Assembly: GCF_032854445.1 (NCBI RefSeq)
Contig: NC_088301.1
Coordinates: 57,174,512 to 57,238,511 of the forward strand
Reading direction: 5' to 3'
DNA: 64,000 bases
From: Liolophura sinensis
Taxonomy: Eukaryota > Mollusca > Polyplacophora > Chitonida > Chitonidae
Shown here piece after piece: positions 38,001 to 53,000 of this stretch. The notes below the pieces were generated by a model that did not search any database, was not told where the DNA came from, and worked only from the letters and a program-made list of their open reading frames with translations. Within the stretch, counting starts at the first letter, position 1; the number at the start of each line of letters is the position of its first letter. A program made the position numbers and the translations under genes.

Positions 38001-41000
38001 CTCTTTGTAACCCAGGCCTTAAGAAACGGCACTGGGATATGATGAATGAAAAGGTACAGTTCCCTGAATTATTAATGTGATAAAATTTTACATGTTTCAT
38101 GCTAGTATTTCAAAGTTGTTAAAGTTTGTTTAAGAAAAGGGATAATGGAAATCATGTTGTTTCTTTTTAAGGAGGTTGATTTTTCAGTTGAAAATAACTC
38201 ATTTAATGCATTAATGCATGCAAACTGAAACCTCAGTTCAGAATATGTTAATATCTTCATGACATTGTTAATGGTTGAATATTAATAAATTTTTTCCCTT
38301 AAAAATGTTTTGCTATGTGTGTATTAGGTTGGGTTTAACATGTCCCCAAGCGAGTCTACTCCACTGATTGAGGTACTGCAGATGGGGCTGGAGAAATATT
38401 TGGAGGAGTTGACAGAGATCAGCTCCCAAGCCAATAAGGAATTTTCCCTGGAAAAGGTGAGTACAAGCTTTTTATAGATGTCGATTTAGCATTTACATCA
38501 CTGTTATTTGACCAGTAATATCAAGTTATTCCTGACCAGCAGATGCAAGCCCATAGTTACAGCTTTTTTAATGATGCCATCTCTACTGTTTTCAGGCTCT
38601 GAAGAAGATGAAGAATGACTGGGAAGTTGTAGAGTTTAACTTCATTGCATACAAGGACACAGGTGTTCACATTTTGTCTGCCATTGATGATGTCCAGTTG
38701 CAGCTGGACGACCATGCTGTGAAGACATCCACCATGAAGGGCTCTTCCTTCATTGGGCCCTTTGAGCAGGAGATCAATGAGTGGGACCATAAACTGGTAA
38801 TTGCATGTATCAGACAACAAACAGACAAACACACAGTCTTATTCCTGCAAACATCTACATTAATTTGTGTTTATTGGCTTGTAAATTTAGCGTTGTACCT
38901 GAAATGGTATTAAAACATTTAGCTGGAGTGTTTACACAGAAAAGGCTTTATGAGTGCAAGCTAGAGTATTTGACAGTTGTATTTGATCCACAAGTGAAAG
39001 GTGCAGACTGTTCATGGTTCCACAGCATTGTGTGTCCCTTTTAACTGTTGCAGCACCGAATGAAGGCAACCCTGGACTCCTGGTTGAAAGTTCAGTCTGC
39101 CTGGCTGTATCTGGAGCCTATCTTCAGTTCTCAGGACATCAGAAACCAGATCCCCATGGAGGGGAAGCTGTTTGAAGAGGTGGACGACCATTGGTGAGAG
39201 GACTGTTGCCTAGAAATTGTTCTTCCTACTGCTGCATTGTAATAATGTAGATTTTACTTCAGTAGACCAATGCCCTTGCATTTTATGAAGTTTTACTTTA
39301 AGTAACTGCTCATATGCAGTGCAAGAAGAGAAATCTTACACTACCTGATGCAGGTTGTATCTGTTCAGGAAGCTTCAATTTTACTGAGTGAACCCTGTGA
39401 GCTAGGAAATACACTGGTATTTTCCTTAAGAACTTGGAAATTCTGCATTTTAAGGATTCTATGGCTCTCTAGTGTTGATGATTTTAAAACCAGGTAAAAA
39501 TTGTATTTACTTTGTTTCACTTCATGTATTGCTGTGGTTAAAAATAACGTAACGATAAAGGAACATACAGTTGTGCTTAATTATGTGTGATTATATCAGT
39601 TGTTTAAAAATAATAGTATGAATATTGGTAGCAGAAAGGAAAGGGATTTTCTCACCTGTGTGCACATGTTCTGAATTTCTCAGGAGAACCATCATGAACA
39701 CTGCTGTTCTTGACCCCAAAGCTCTTGTTGTTATCTCTCAGGACCAGATGCTGGAAAAGCTCCAGCAGTCTGAGGTAAAATTTGGTAAAATCTGTTGTTT
39801 TGTCAGATTTATGAAATGTGTCAGATGAGGCTTATTCCTCTGGGTGGACAATTTGCATTTAATACATGTACCCACTCCATACCAAGGTGTGCAGCATTTC
39901 AAATGAAATTAGAGCTGTTATACAACAGCATCGCTGGGGTCCACGCTACTAATCTTTTACCACTTCTGGTATCCTGATCTCAGTAAAGTTCATAAAAATG
40001 GGAAAAACAAAAACAAAAAAAAGATTGGCAGGAATTAACTAGATTTGAACTACAGACAGCTAGATACATTGTGCATTGGGAGTTGTATGAATGAAAAAGA
40101 AAAGAAAAATGAAATGAAAATAAGCATTGCTTTCAGATAGCAATGCAAGGCTACATGTGTAGGTGTGGAGGACATCAGTTCCAGAGATGTCTGAAGCAAT
40201 TCCGTTAGAATAGTATGGACCTCTAATGAGTCCATTAATATGATACACGTAGTTAAATAAGTACAGAGCTTTAAAATTGCATAAAGTGCACAGACAAGAT
40301 AAGTTCTGTTTCCACAGTGTACAAGTGAAAGGAAAGAATAATTATGTGTTTTTTTGTGGTTGTTGTTTGTATATTTTTGGAATGCTTTTATTAGCTCATG
40401 CTGTTTTTTGTTACAGTCTATGTTAGAGGTTATACAGAGAGGTCTGAATGATTATCTGGAGAAAAAGAGGCTGTTCTTTCCCAGGTGAGAATGATTCTAT
40501 ACACAGTGTGAAGAAACTGTGAGTACAAGCTGATGTGTATAGATTCATGATGCTGGGAATCTGTTAGCCTTTTGCAAGTGATGTTAAAGGGTTGAATCCA
40601 GCTCACTCTCATTTGTATATGGCCTTAGGTCAGGAAGTTGGCCAAGCACAAGGCCATTAATGTCTTGTAGATATGTCTTGCGGCACATGTGTAAACTAGC
40701 ACCTTTGTTCTAGTTACTTTATTGTGGCCACATAATGCATAATGAAATATTTCTGATGGCGTTTCTGGAGTATCGTGGCAAAGTACATGCATCTGGGAAA
40801 GTATTTGCATTCATGAAGTGCAGGTACAATTTAGCTTTATTAAAACAGAAATGTAAATTTCATTGCAGGTTTTTCTTCCTGTCCAATGATGAGCTGTTGG
40901 AGATCCTATCAGAAACCAAGGATCCACTGAGAGTGCAGCCGCACCTGAAGAAGTGCTTTGAGGGGATTTCCAAGCTCTCATTTACACCTGAAAAGGTGAT

Positions 41001-44000
41001 TACAGGCATGGAGTCTGCAGAGAAGGAGGTGGTTGAGTTTTCTCGTATCATTACACCTGATGAAGCTAAGGGGCTAGTGGAAATCTGGCTTTCACAGGTG
41101 AGTGTTGCAATGTTGATTTTCCTTATGGATAAATTTGAACACTCGGGCAAAACTAGTGATTTACTTATTTATTTGATTGGTGTTTTACGCTGTACTCAAA
41201 AATAATTCACTTATACGACGATGGCCAGCATTATGGTGGGAGGAAACCGGGCAGAGCCCAGTGGAAACCCACGACCATACGCAGGTTGGTGACAAAGACA
41301 CTACTGATTTTCAATAGGAATTTGCAATGTTATTAAATAAGAGATGGTTGTAATCTAGATCACCAATACGACAACAACTGGCTCCGAAGCATGTATAAGA
41401 TTCATTCTGTTCTGGATTCAAAATTAACATATGAACAGGTGTTGGGTTGAATTTTAATTTTTATTTACCAGATGCTATAATTTTCGGACAGCTCAAGATT
41501 GTCTTAAGCCTTGTTGAACATCTTGTATCACATTATCTAGTTGAGTGTGTTTGTGGTTGTAACACCTGTGCAGGTGGAGGAGGTGATGAAGCTGAGTTTG
41601 CGTGAGGTGATGGTGAAGGCAGTAGACTCTTATCAAAAGACCAAACGCGAGGAGTGGGTGTTACAGTGGCCAGGTCAGGTAGTCCTCGCCAGCAGCCAGA
41701 TACACTGGACTGCACAAGTCACACAGGTGAGCTTAAGGCAATTCTTCAGTAGCAGTCATACCTGAGGAAAACTTTGGAGCATCAAGAATAAGTGACAGCT
41801 ACATGTATATAACTGAAAACAGAATCCAATGCTGGTAACCTTGTAGAGGAGTGGTTAAAAATTTTGTTATCATTTCAACATCTAAATATGACAAATAAAG
41901 TTTAGATGCTGTACATCTGCTGCAGGGGTATACAGTGTAGAATCTGTAAATATTATAAGTATTTGTCTTTTTTTCCTTCAGGCAATCCAGACCTGTAGTT
42001 TAAGCAAATTTTTAGCCAGCAGTAACCGTCAGATAGAAGATGTGGTAAAGCTGGTGCGTGGGAGACTTTCCAAGATGGCGAGGATAACCCTTGGGGCTCT
42101 GATCGTTATTGATGTTCACGGTAGGTACAACTAGAATGAATGAGAAAGATACTGATAAGTATAAATATGTATGAAGTATACAGGTGAATTCTTTTACAGT
42201 TTTTTTTCCAGTGCTGTGAAATTTATTAAAATTGTCACTGATACTTATGCTTTACAGAGAATAGTTGCAGGGTCATTGAAGTATAGTTTCCCCTAACCAT
42301 TCTTATTTAACAGGACTTTTTAATGGAATCGTTTTAAAGTTTTATGGCATTCTACCAAAGCAGTGTGACTGCTTCAGTGGCCTTATGGTTAGAAGGTTCG
42401 CCTCAAAGTCGAGAGGCCCGGGATCAAACCTGGGTTGAGCTGTACCAAAGTCTTTTAAAAATGGTACTTGCTGTCTGGCTTGGCACTCAGCACTGAGAGG
42501 TTAGAGCAAGGAAACAGGACTGGTCGAGTGTCAGTATAATGTGACTGGGTGGGGTGTCATGTCTGGTGTCTTTGGCATGATACTTCAGTGATGGCACCAG
42601 TTTTGCAGCATGGATTTGCCCTGCCACAATATATACATGTATGTACACATACCTAGTAACTCCTAACTACTTAATTAATATTGTTAAGTACAACATCAGT
42701 CCCCAAGCATACATAAATGTACATACATATATATACGCAAACAGTGTGTGGTGTAAAATACTGAGACATTGTATGTACATTTGATATCCATTCACATGTG
42801 CATGTTTAGACTTTCGTTGCCATCTATCATACTATGCTCGTACCAACTGTTGTTTCAGCTCGTGATGTGGTGGCAAAACTTCATGAATCACAGACCCAGT
42901 TTCCTCAGGATTTCATCTGGATAAGTCAGTTAAGGTATTACTGGCAGAAGAAGGCTGTCTCTGTCCACATGATCACCACCAAGGTAGACTATGCCTATGA
43001 GTACCTGGGAAACTCTGGCAGGCTTGTTATAACACCTCTAACAGACAGGTGCTACAGGTAGGTTAACAACACAAGAACATGTTCTGGACGTATACGTGGT
43101 CAGATTCAAAGTTATATGCTAATGCACTTCTACATTTTGTATCTTAAATTTTACAGATGTCGTTAAATATTCATGTACAATGTTATTCTTTGTTGTTTGC
43201 TTACAGAACTTTGATGGGTGCCCTTCTTCTCAACCTGGGAGGTGCCCCAGAAGGACCTGCGGGTACAGGGAAGACAGAAACCTCAAAGGATCTTGCCAAA
43301 GCAGTTGCCAAACAGGTACTTGTACATCTACCGTAAGCCACAAAAAACTACATGTATACACAAGACAAATGGGCACTCGTTTGATTTGACAAGTCTCTCT
43401 GTTATAAATGCATTAGCCTTGGCAAGTTTGACAACTACAGTAGGCACCTGTTTAATCTGTGTTTCTGTTTATGTGTAGTGTGTGGTGTTTAATTGCTCTG
43501 ATGGACTGGATTACAAAGCAATGGGGAAGTTCTTCAAAGGACTAGCTCAGTCTGGAGCTTGGGCCTGCTTTGATGAATTCAACAGGATTGAACTAGAGGT
43601 AGGTTTTATCTAACATTTTGTAATTGTGGTAATTCCTCTTGATGTCTGTCTTTGATGGCTGTATTCTATTACTTTGTTATAATTCATTGCTATGTGTGAA
43701 AATTCCTAAACATTTTCTGTATGGTCCTATTACCTGGGTAAATATGTGCTATCCTGCTGTACTGAATGAGGAACTCTCTTGCCATTCAAGTTTTGTCTTT
43801 TAACTCACATGTCACATACAGGTTCTGTCAGTCATTGCACAACAGATACAGACAATCCAGCGAGCAATTGCAGAGCAGCTGAGCACGTTTGTGTTTGAGG
43901 GCACGGAAATCTCCCTCGACCCTACCTGTACCATCTTCATCACGATGAACCCTGGGTATGCTGGCAGAGCTGAGCTACCAGACAACCTGAAGGTCAGGAC

Positions 44001-47000
44001 AACATTAGAACAAGGTCACTTCAAGCACATAAGTCAATCTTGTTAATCCTCTGCTGTGTTGGAAAAAATTTTCAACCAAATGATGACTGTTTTATCCTTT
44101 TATTAACTTCACCAAACACCAATGTGCATGTAGCTGGTAGCTCAAACAACCAGGGAATATGGTGCTTTTTTTTTTACTTGTGTTTATTTTTACTTCATCT
44201 AGAGCATCATAATTGTCTTGAACAGGTCTTGTTCCGGACAGTGGCCATGATGGTTCCAGACTATGCCATGATTGCTGAGATATCTCTGTACTCTATGGGC
44301 TTTGTGGATGCTCGGAGCCTCTCCACCAAAATTGTGGCCACATACCGACTGTGTTCTGAACAGGTATGTTCTAATTTCATTGTTAACTATTAAGCTAATA
44401 TTACTATAAAGTTGGCAATACAAAATAATAATGAAAGCTAATGTGGTGTTCCTGTTAAAATGTGGCCACATGTCACTGGCTAACCTTTTCTTTTATGAAA
44501 TTCTGCATTGCAGATTATTTTGAAATGACTGTTATTTGTGTAAACATACATGGACAAGGTTGAGTGAAAAAGGAAACTTGCCATAAGCAATAGTTTTGTT
44601 GTTGTTGCAGTTGTCGTCTCAACATCACTATGATTATGGTATGAGAGCAGTGAAGTCAGTGCTGACAGCAGCAGGAAATCAGAAACTGAAGTACCCTGAA
44701 CAAAGAGAAGATGTCCTTGTGCTACGGTCAATCAAAGATGTTAATTTACCCAAGGTTTGGCATTACAGATAATTTTATTAATTGTATTTGGATATGAAAT
44801 GATTTTAATAAATCATTAATGATTTTTTCACAAAGAATGATGTGTGTCATGTTGCTAGATAAAAGAGTCAAATAAACCATTATGTTTAATGTATCATTTC
44901 CTCCATGATAAAACAAACTCTGTTTGTTCACTGCAGTTCTATATGTTGCTCAGTCTGGCTAGGTTGTTTGGTTGGTCTGTAGATGATCTTATTTCTGACA
45001 TTCTGACATTTAACTTTGGCCATCTTTCTTAATGTCAAACCTGAGTCCACGACTACTTTTATTTCAGCTAGGCAAAATTGTGCTTGTTTTTTGAGAAGTG
45101 GGGGAAAAAAGTATTTCTCAGTGTATTTTAACATTTATCAGTTCTGATGAGTCCAGTGTTAAATTTTGCTTTCCTTGAGACCACTAATTGTGTAAAACAA
45201 GAACACCTGTCTGCTACTTTACAGTTTCTGTCCCACGACATCCCACTGTTTGAGGGAATCATCTCTGATCTGTTCCCTGAGGTCACGCTCCCTCAACCAG
45301 AGTACGGCCAGCTGGAGAACGCCCTCAAGGATAACATCCTCAAGATGAATCTACAGCCAGTCCCATGGTTCATTGAGAAAATCATGCAGGTAAGGAGACA
45401 CAAATGTCATACCTGTCTGTGTATGAAGCCATCTTTCAGGAGCAAAGATGCACATTTTCAAAAAAGTTTTTCACCTCTGAAAATGAAGGTACAGTGCTGT
45501 TGATATCATTTTTGCTTTAAGAAGGAATAGTAAACATAGATACAGTAACTGTCAAGGTGTCAAATATATATTATAATCATTGAAAGAAGGTAAAGCAATT
45601 GTCATAGTATCCCCAGGACTTGACCTGGTGATTATGTAGACTACTGTTAAGTACTAACCTTCATGAACACTTTGCGATTTTGCTGTTTGGATTATATTTC
45701 TACGTGGATACAGTAATGTGGTTATTTGTTATTTAGTGATATAGATTTAATCTCAGAATGATGCTGTTCTAATGATGTGACTTATTTTAGATCTATGACA
45801 TGATTCTGGTACGTCATGGCTTGATGGTAGTAGGGGATCCTATAGGGGGCAAAACATCAGGCCTGAAGGTTCTGGCAGGAGCCCTTCAGGACCTTAACAG
45901 CCAACAGCTCATGGACGAGTACAAGGTAGGTGTAAGGAACAGTTAAATCCAGAATCAACAAAAATACGGTATAATTAATATGCATGGAGAACTTAAAACA
46001 AGAGACTGTAGCAAGTGTGCAAATAGATGTAAATGTTATTGTGCACTGTAAACATCCATAGTGTGAAGCTGTCTGTTTTATTGAGTCTGTGTATCTTCCC
46101 AATGTCAATGCGATTTCTGTGAATTGAAGTTAATCTCATGCTGGCTTTCTCTCCAGTTGTACATGTAATATTTTCGCAGAAACCTGCTGATGGTCATGGG
46201 TTTCCCCCGGGGTATGCCCTGTTTCTTTCTGCCATCATGCGGGTTGACGTCGTTTAAGTGAAACATTTTTAAATATGGCATAAAATCCCAATTCAAAAAA
46301 CAAACAGAAAAGAAATAAATGTTAGTGGTTGTACTGCACATTTGTTCAGGTAGGAAGCAATTTGCAACTTCCACCAGTGACAACACATACCTTTGTATGC
46401 ATGTGGAAAGTAAAGTCAGCCAATGGATGTTATGTTCTCAGTGTGCGTGTGATTTGGCTTCAGGTGGTGTACAGAATCATGAACCCTAAGGCGATCACCA
46501 TGGGACAGCTGTATGGCAGGTTTGATCCTGTATCACACGAATGGTCAGATGGTAAGCCTTGGTATATCAGCTGATTTTGGTCTGAACTACTAAAAGATAC
46601 TTAACATATTTCATTTCACCAAAAGCACCATGCAGTTAAATAGCAATTCATGTTCAGTGCATATCACTTGTCTGACTATTCAGAAATTTAATTTGTGTCA
46701 TTTTTTCATGGTGCTGTTGATTTTTTCCATGCATGATCTGTTTTATGGGAGGTCAATTTCTGTTGGAAAGGATATGTTGATAATAATGCCTGAGGATAGA
46801 GTAGTAATCATGGTCAACCTATGGCATCACCTGTGATGTTTTATACAGGTGTGTTAGCTAACACATTTCGTGAGCATGCCTCAAGCACCACAGAGGATCG
46901 TAAGTGGATCATATTTGATGGACCTGTTGATGCTGTCTGGATTGAGAACATGAATACAGTGCTGGACGATAACAGGAAGGTACTTTTTGTAACTTTGGTA

Positions 47001-50000
47001 TTGTGACCCAACTGCTGAGAAAAGTTTTTTGGTATAGAATTACATGTACATCACATATTCTGCATCCTGATTAGATGTATGCTTAAATACAAGTATAACT
47101 ACTCTATATGCTGGTATAAGAGTGATGTCTATATATGTATGCTTGAAGTTTAAGGTCATACTTAACAATTTTCCAGTCATATGATGACTGCGAGTCATTA
47201 GATGTGTGTACACACATTGCGTCTTCTTATGCTGAAGACATAAGACATTACATCCCACTCACATTATACTGACTCCGGGTTAAACAGTCATGTTTCCTTG
47301 CTCTAACCTCTCAGTGCTGAGCACCAGGTGAGCCAGTAATAAGTACCATTTTTAAAGTCTTCGAAGTGACCTGGTATACAAGTGATGTCAAACTTTGGAT
47401 CATTCATCATTAGATGTATATACCTGCATTTTTCAGTTTTCTCTTAGTGTGTATAGAGTGTAGCATGATTTTCAGTTACTGAGTTACCCCTGCAGTTCCA
47501 CATTTACAGTTGTGCCTGATGAGTGGAGAAATCATACAGATGTCAAATAAACAGAACATGATATTTGAACCTCAAGATTTAGAACAGGCTTCCCCTGCGA
47601 CTGTGAGCAGGTGAGCAGTCACAGTAGTGACAGGTGAAATTCACTCGCTGTAGTATGATAAAAGTTATACTACAGCGGAGCAATTTGTTTAAATATCACG
47701 TCCATGGATCTCTTTAGTATACTGTTTGTAGATCATGTTATGGAAATCATTGCTTTTTCTCAATCTCTACCAACAAACAGTGGCTGATCATCTTGTCAGT
47801 TGAAAAATATTTGACACTGACACAATATTAAAACAAAACTTTACCACATTATTTATTAATTCTTTGAGGGAGAATGAATAGCTTGTCGCATGTCATTTCT
47901 GCATTGTTTTGGCCACTATACACAGCTTGGACACAGTATTTTTCTTGATTTACACTATAAGAAAAAACGTTACCTATGATATGAGGTCTGTGAAAAACTT
48001 GTCAAGGCAAGGTATTTAAAAGGAAAATGAAAAATGCTGGTGCCAGCTGCTAGGGATGTGTAGACAATATACGTGTGCCAACTTTGGTGGGTTTTTTTTG
48101 TGTTTTGTAGATGTGGAATGATTTACATGGACCCGCTACAACTCGGTTGGAAACCTCTTGTGATATCTTGGATGAATGAAAACTTGCCAGACAATTTTAC
48201 AAAGGAGCAGAAAGCAATGATTGAAGTAAGTGTTTTTTTTTAGAAAGTTCATTGTGTTGATTGGATACTAATTACATGGTTTCAGCATGACAAATAAGCT
48301 ACTGCAGATCAAGTTCTGAAAAGAATAGCCAGAATGTTGATGTTGCATACTTCAGTAGCATTGCATTATACATTGTTTGTGTACCGCCTTGGATGCTTCA
48401 GGGTTCCCAATTTAGCCACATGTACATGTTGTTGTCTTCAAGTGGCTGTGAATAAATGTTAACAGTGTCTGTTGATGAAGTGTTTATTTTTTTTCTCTGA
48501 TCACCTTGTTTTCTTGTTGCAGATGTTATTTGATTGGCTACTACCACCGTGTTTGAACTTTGTGACAAAGTACTGTAAGCAGATTGTGACCTGCCACGCG
48601 ATGCACCTCACAATGAGCATGCTCAAGCTGTATGGTTGTATGATGGATGATATCAGGTAGAAGTACTGACTAGATATAGATATAGAAATGAACTGATCAC
48701 CTGGCAAACACAATATCTACCTGTATAAGGTCTCGGTAGGTTGGTCAAACAATTGAAAGGGTCGCACCAAATTACATCCCTTGAAATCACTCGCTCATGA
48801 TTTAAAATGTACATTTTGGGAGGAAGCTGTGGTTAGGTGGGGCCTCTGAAAATTGCTGTTTCATGTTTTGAAGTTAAAGAAGCATATTAATGTACATGTA
48901 GTTGAAGACCTACCTTGAAGACAGATTTTAATTTGTGAGCTAATTTGAAAAGTCCAGGGTAACGTCATATAATTTGACTGCATTCAGAGGAAATTTGAAA
49001 AACACTAATGAAATACATGTAGGCCTACATGGATAGCAGACAGCTTTGGCGAACTCCTTCAAAGGTGTATATTCTAGCTAACCTGGAGAAATATCTACTT
49101 CATTTTAATAAGATCTCTTGTCATCACTTTGATTCTCAATGACCTACTTGTATGTCATGTTTTTTACCTGTTCCCTACCACTATAGGTGAGGTCCCACTT
49201 GTCATCATGCCATCATAGTTGTTGTCATGTGACAAGGGAGGTAATTCAAAGGAGGCCTATTAAAAATAAGCGTGACCAACTTCAGTTGCAGATGTAATAG
49301 TTAAAATAAAATAAGTATGTTATTAAGGTTGGGTAGGAAGGAGGTAGAAAGGGGTATTACATTGTCATAATTTCTTTGTATTGATGTGTTTTTATTTCCA
49401 GAAAAATTGGCCTTGAAGAAGAGGATGATGATTACCTGATGATGGAGCCTATGGATGAAGAAATGGAGCCAAGTGTCTTGTCCGTCAGTGAGCAGAAGAT
49501 TGTAGAAGAACGGACCAGCATGATTATCGCACAGTTCCTGTTTTCCCTGGTTTGGTCAGTTGGGGCTTCGCTTGATGGAGCTTCCAGGCTGCGCTTTGAT
49601 GATTTCTTCAAACACCTGTGTGAGATGGAAGGTGGTCATGCCAAATATCCAAGGTGACTATCTGTTCTTTTCACTGTACTGTCACTTGTTGTCTGTCAAA
49701 TCCTAAATCACCAGCTGACCAAAGTAAAATTGAACTAAAGCAAACTTGTTGTGGAAGCCATGTACATGTATTATATTTTGCTAATGCTAATGGGAAACAA
49801 TACTTTGTTATGGCCCATGACCAAGATAGGCATAGGGCCATCTGGATGTTGTCTTTGGGAGGATAAGTTAGAGGTATGACCCAGTGACCTATATCTTGTT
49901 GATTAACCGTGTTTTTACCAAACCCCTTACAATGCCATGTGGTCTTGGAGTATGGGGTGGCTTGAATATGATATGTATTTAAGCATCTAGGATGGGCTAT

Positions 50001-53000
50001 ATCACAGAGTAATGGATTATATCATGGAGTTATCTTCCCTTGATCAGACACCATCCAGATGGCACTATGCTTATCTTGGTCATGGGCCGTGACTCAGTAT
50101 TGTTTCCCATTATGCCGTGTGTTTTTGACATTTTTTATGGTAGTTATCTTCCCTTGATTAGACAACATCCAGATGGCACTTTGCTTATCTTGGTCATGGG
50201 CCGTGACTCAGTATTGTTTCCCATTATGCAGTGTGTTTTTGACATTTTTTCTGGTAGTTATCTTCCCTTGATTAGACACCATCCAGATGGCACTATGCTT
50301 ATCTTGGTCATGAGCCGTGACTGAGTATTGTTTCCCATTATGCAGTGTGTTTTTGACATTTTTTATGGTAGTTATCTTCCCTTGATTAGACACCATCCAG
50401 ATGGCACTATGCTTATCTTGGTCATGGGCCGTGACTCAGTATTGTTTCCCATTATGCAGTGTGTTTTTGACATGTTTTATGGTAGTTATCTTCCCTTGAT
50501 TAGACAACATCCAGATGGCACTATGCTTATCTTGGTCATGGGCGGTGACTCAGTATTGTTTCCCATTATGCAGTATGTTTTTGACATTTTTTATGGTAGA
50601 ATTATTCTGTTTGCAGTGAATTTTGTTAAAGGCTAAAAAAAGAATTTCTGTGATCTGTGTTTTCTGATTTTTTTTGGTTTTTTCTTTTATTTGGTGAGCA
50701 GGCCAAAAGAGTTGAAGTTTGCCAAATCATGCTTGATTCCCAAGAGAGGAACTGTGTTTGACCATGTCTATGTTCGCCGACTGTATGGTGCCTGGGCAGG
50801 CTGGGCCACTCTTGTCAAACCTGTCAACATCAAAGAGGGCACTAAGGTAAGAAGAAGGAAATCAGAAAAGTAAATCCCAGGTCTTTCACTTCTGAAGGAA
50901 TAATGAGTTGATGGTTATTGCCCTGTTGACTATGGTGTTTAGGGCCTTCACTTGAATGTGATCGGTGAGATTACAGGTTCCAGTCCAACTCATGTAGTGT
51001 GGAGTATGCCTGAATGAAATAGTAAAAAGAAATGGTAAAAAAAAATGGGTGGGTTGTAGATCAATGGAAACATAAAGATTCAGTACAGTACTCCACATTA
51101 TTCCAGGTTTTAGGCATGTGCAACATGTGTGTTACATGTACATATGGAACTGCATGTATATAAAATGGTTGTCTTTTAAATAATATTACATGAATCTGCC
51201 TTTATTTTATCATATGTCTTTACTGATTTTAAGTAAAAGAACTTGATCTAATTCTAGTATGTACACTGAAGCAGCATGTAATAATATTTGTGATATCATT
51301 TCTCACTCTCAGGTAGTTACACATAGCCGTGTTCTGTTAACCCTTGTAGAAAGTAGTTTCTTATGTCAAATTTTCTCTCTCAAATTAATTACAGCTGTAG
51401 ACAGATAGTTTTATTTAATATGTATAGTTTCACTAACTTGAAAGTATAATTAAGTTGTGAGATATGTTATGTCTAGCGCTATACAGTATCTGTATCGAGC
51501 AAAAGAAATGTACATGTATGAACAACTCAGATCTTCAGTGGTATTCATTGGATCAGTCTGATAGTATTAACAAATAAAATTATGAAAGTGTTCTCATTAA
51601 ACATTTAATGCTGCATATGACTTGTAATCTCATTAGACATTGCATCAAGATATGAATGCAAAATATTCAATACTTAGAATGGTTTAATGTTCAGTATTTT
51701 ACTGATGCTTTTTCAATATTTTTTTAAACATGAACTGTTTGTTTTTTGTTTATCTGAATTATCAGAAACTACAGGTAATGAATTTTTCTTTCTCCTCATT
51801 GTAACAGTCACAACATCATATCTCTCTGACAAGGTCATTTCTCTATTTTTGTATGACTGTGGGTGTTGGTTATCTTACTAAGAGAACAGAATAGGAAAAG
51901 TAAGAAAAAATGGGTACAAATTTTTGTTTTGTAACACAAAGCAAATAAACTAAGCAAAGTTTTGCTTTGTAAAGATGATTACAATAAATATTAATTTTTT
52001 TCCTATTCTACATAATTCTCTTTGTAACAGGTCACTGCTATACTCATTTAATGTACTCATCTTTTGTTTTCTTCATTGTCTCAGAATTTTACATCTACAT
52101 TTGCACTGACCTACTTTTATCTGCTCAATTGTCCTTGTTATTGTGCACATGTGTCTGTGGCATGTATATGTAAAGTATTTGTTTTTCTAATTAAAAAAAC
52201 AAAATGTTTGCTCTCATAATGGACATATATACTTGACACATCTTTTGATTTGCACTCACAGCCTATCAGAATGCATGTACATGTATGGTAGCAACTTTCT
52301 CATCGCTCACAGCAGTGCATATTCTTTCTTGCTGTACAAAGACTCAAATTCATGTGTCTTATTCAGATGAAAAATCAGAACTCGTTGTCACTATAAACCT
52401 GATAACATGCCAGAACTCTAATGCTGTATTTTGACAGACATGCAGTTGTATTGAGGTTAGTGATAATAGTTCCGTTGAGAATTTGAATTTCAGTACATAA
52501 ACATGCTGTAGTGTTGCACAATTGCTTAACCTTCAAGTAAATGCAGATCATATGGAAGATTCACATTTTTAGTACACAAGATTTATTGCCTGGATTGACA
52601 GGGCAATAAACTCATACATGTATATGTAGCTATCTATGCATGGGCCATGGAAACACTGCAGGGAATGTGCCAAGAAAACGCATGAACTAACACAAACCTG
52701 ATCACATGATGTGGGAACACAGCTTTAACATGAGTGTGACTGGCTTGTAGGCAGTAATAGATCATCTGTATATGAACACATAACTGTATTGGTATATGAC
52801 CCTGTGGCCAGCTCAGGATCTATTTGGTTGAGTACAGAGTGAATATATATGACTCGCCCTGTACAGCCTGCCTTGTGCACATGATCTTCACGTTTTGCCA
52901 TGTTTGCACCTCACATTCATATCAGTGCTCTTTTTTATGTAAATGAGTCAGATTATTGTTATTGATTTATGTATATGTTTATGTCCGTTATTTTATTTTA

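Noticed and set aside
50040-50636. Open frames of 94 and 102 codons encoding a 38-residue repeat
   Set aside because: They exist only because the repeat period, 114, is divisible by three. The array sits in a dynein intron and the frames lack a conserved domain.
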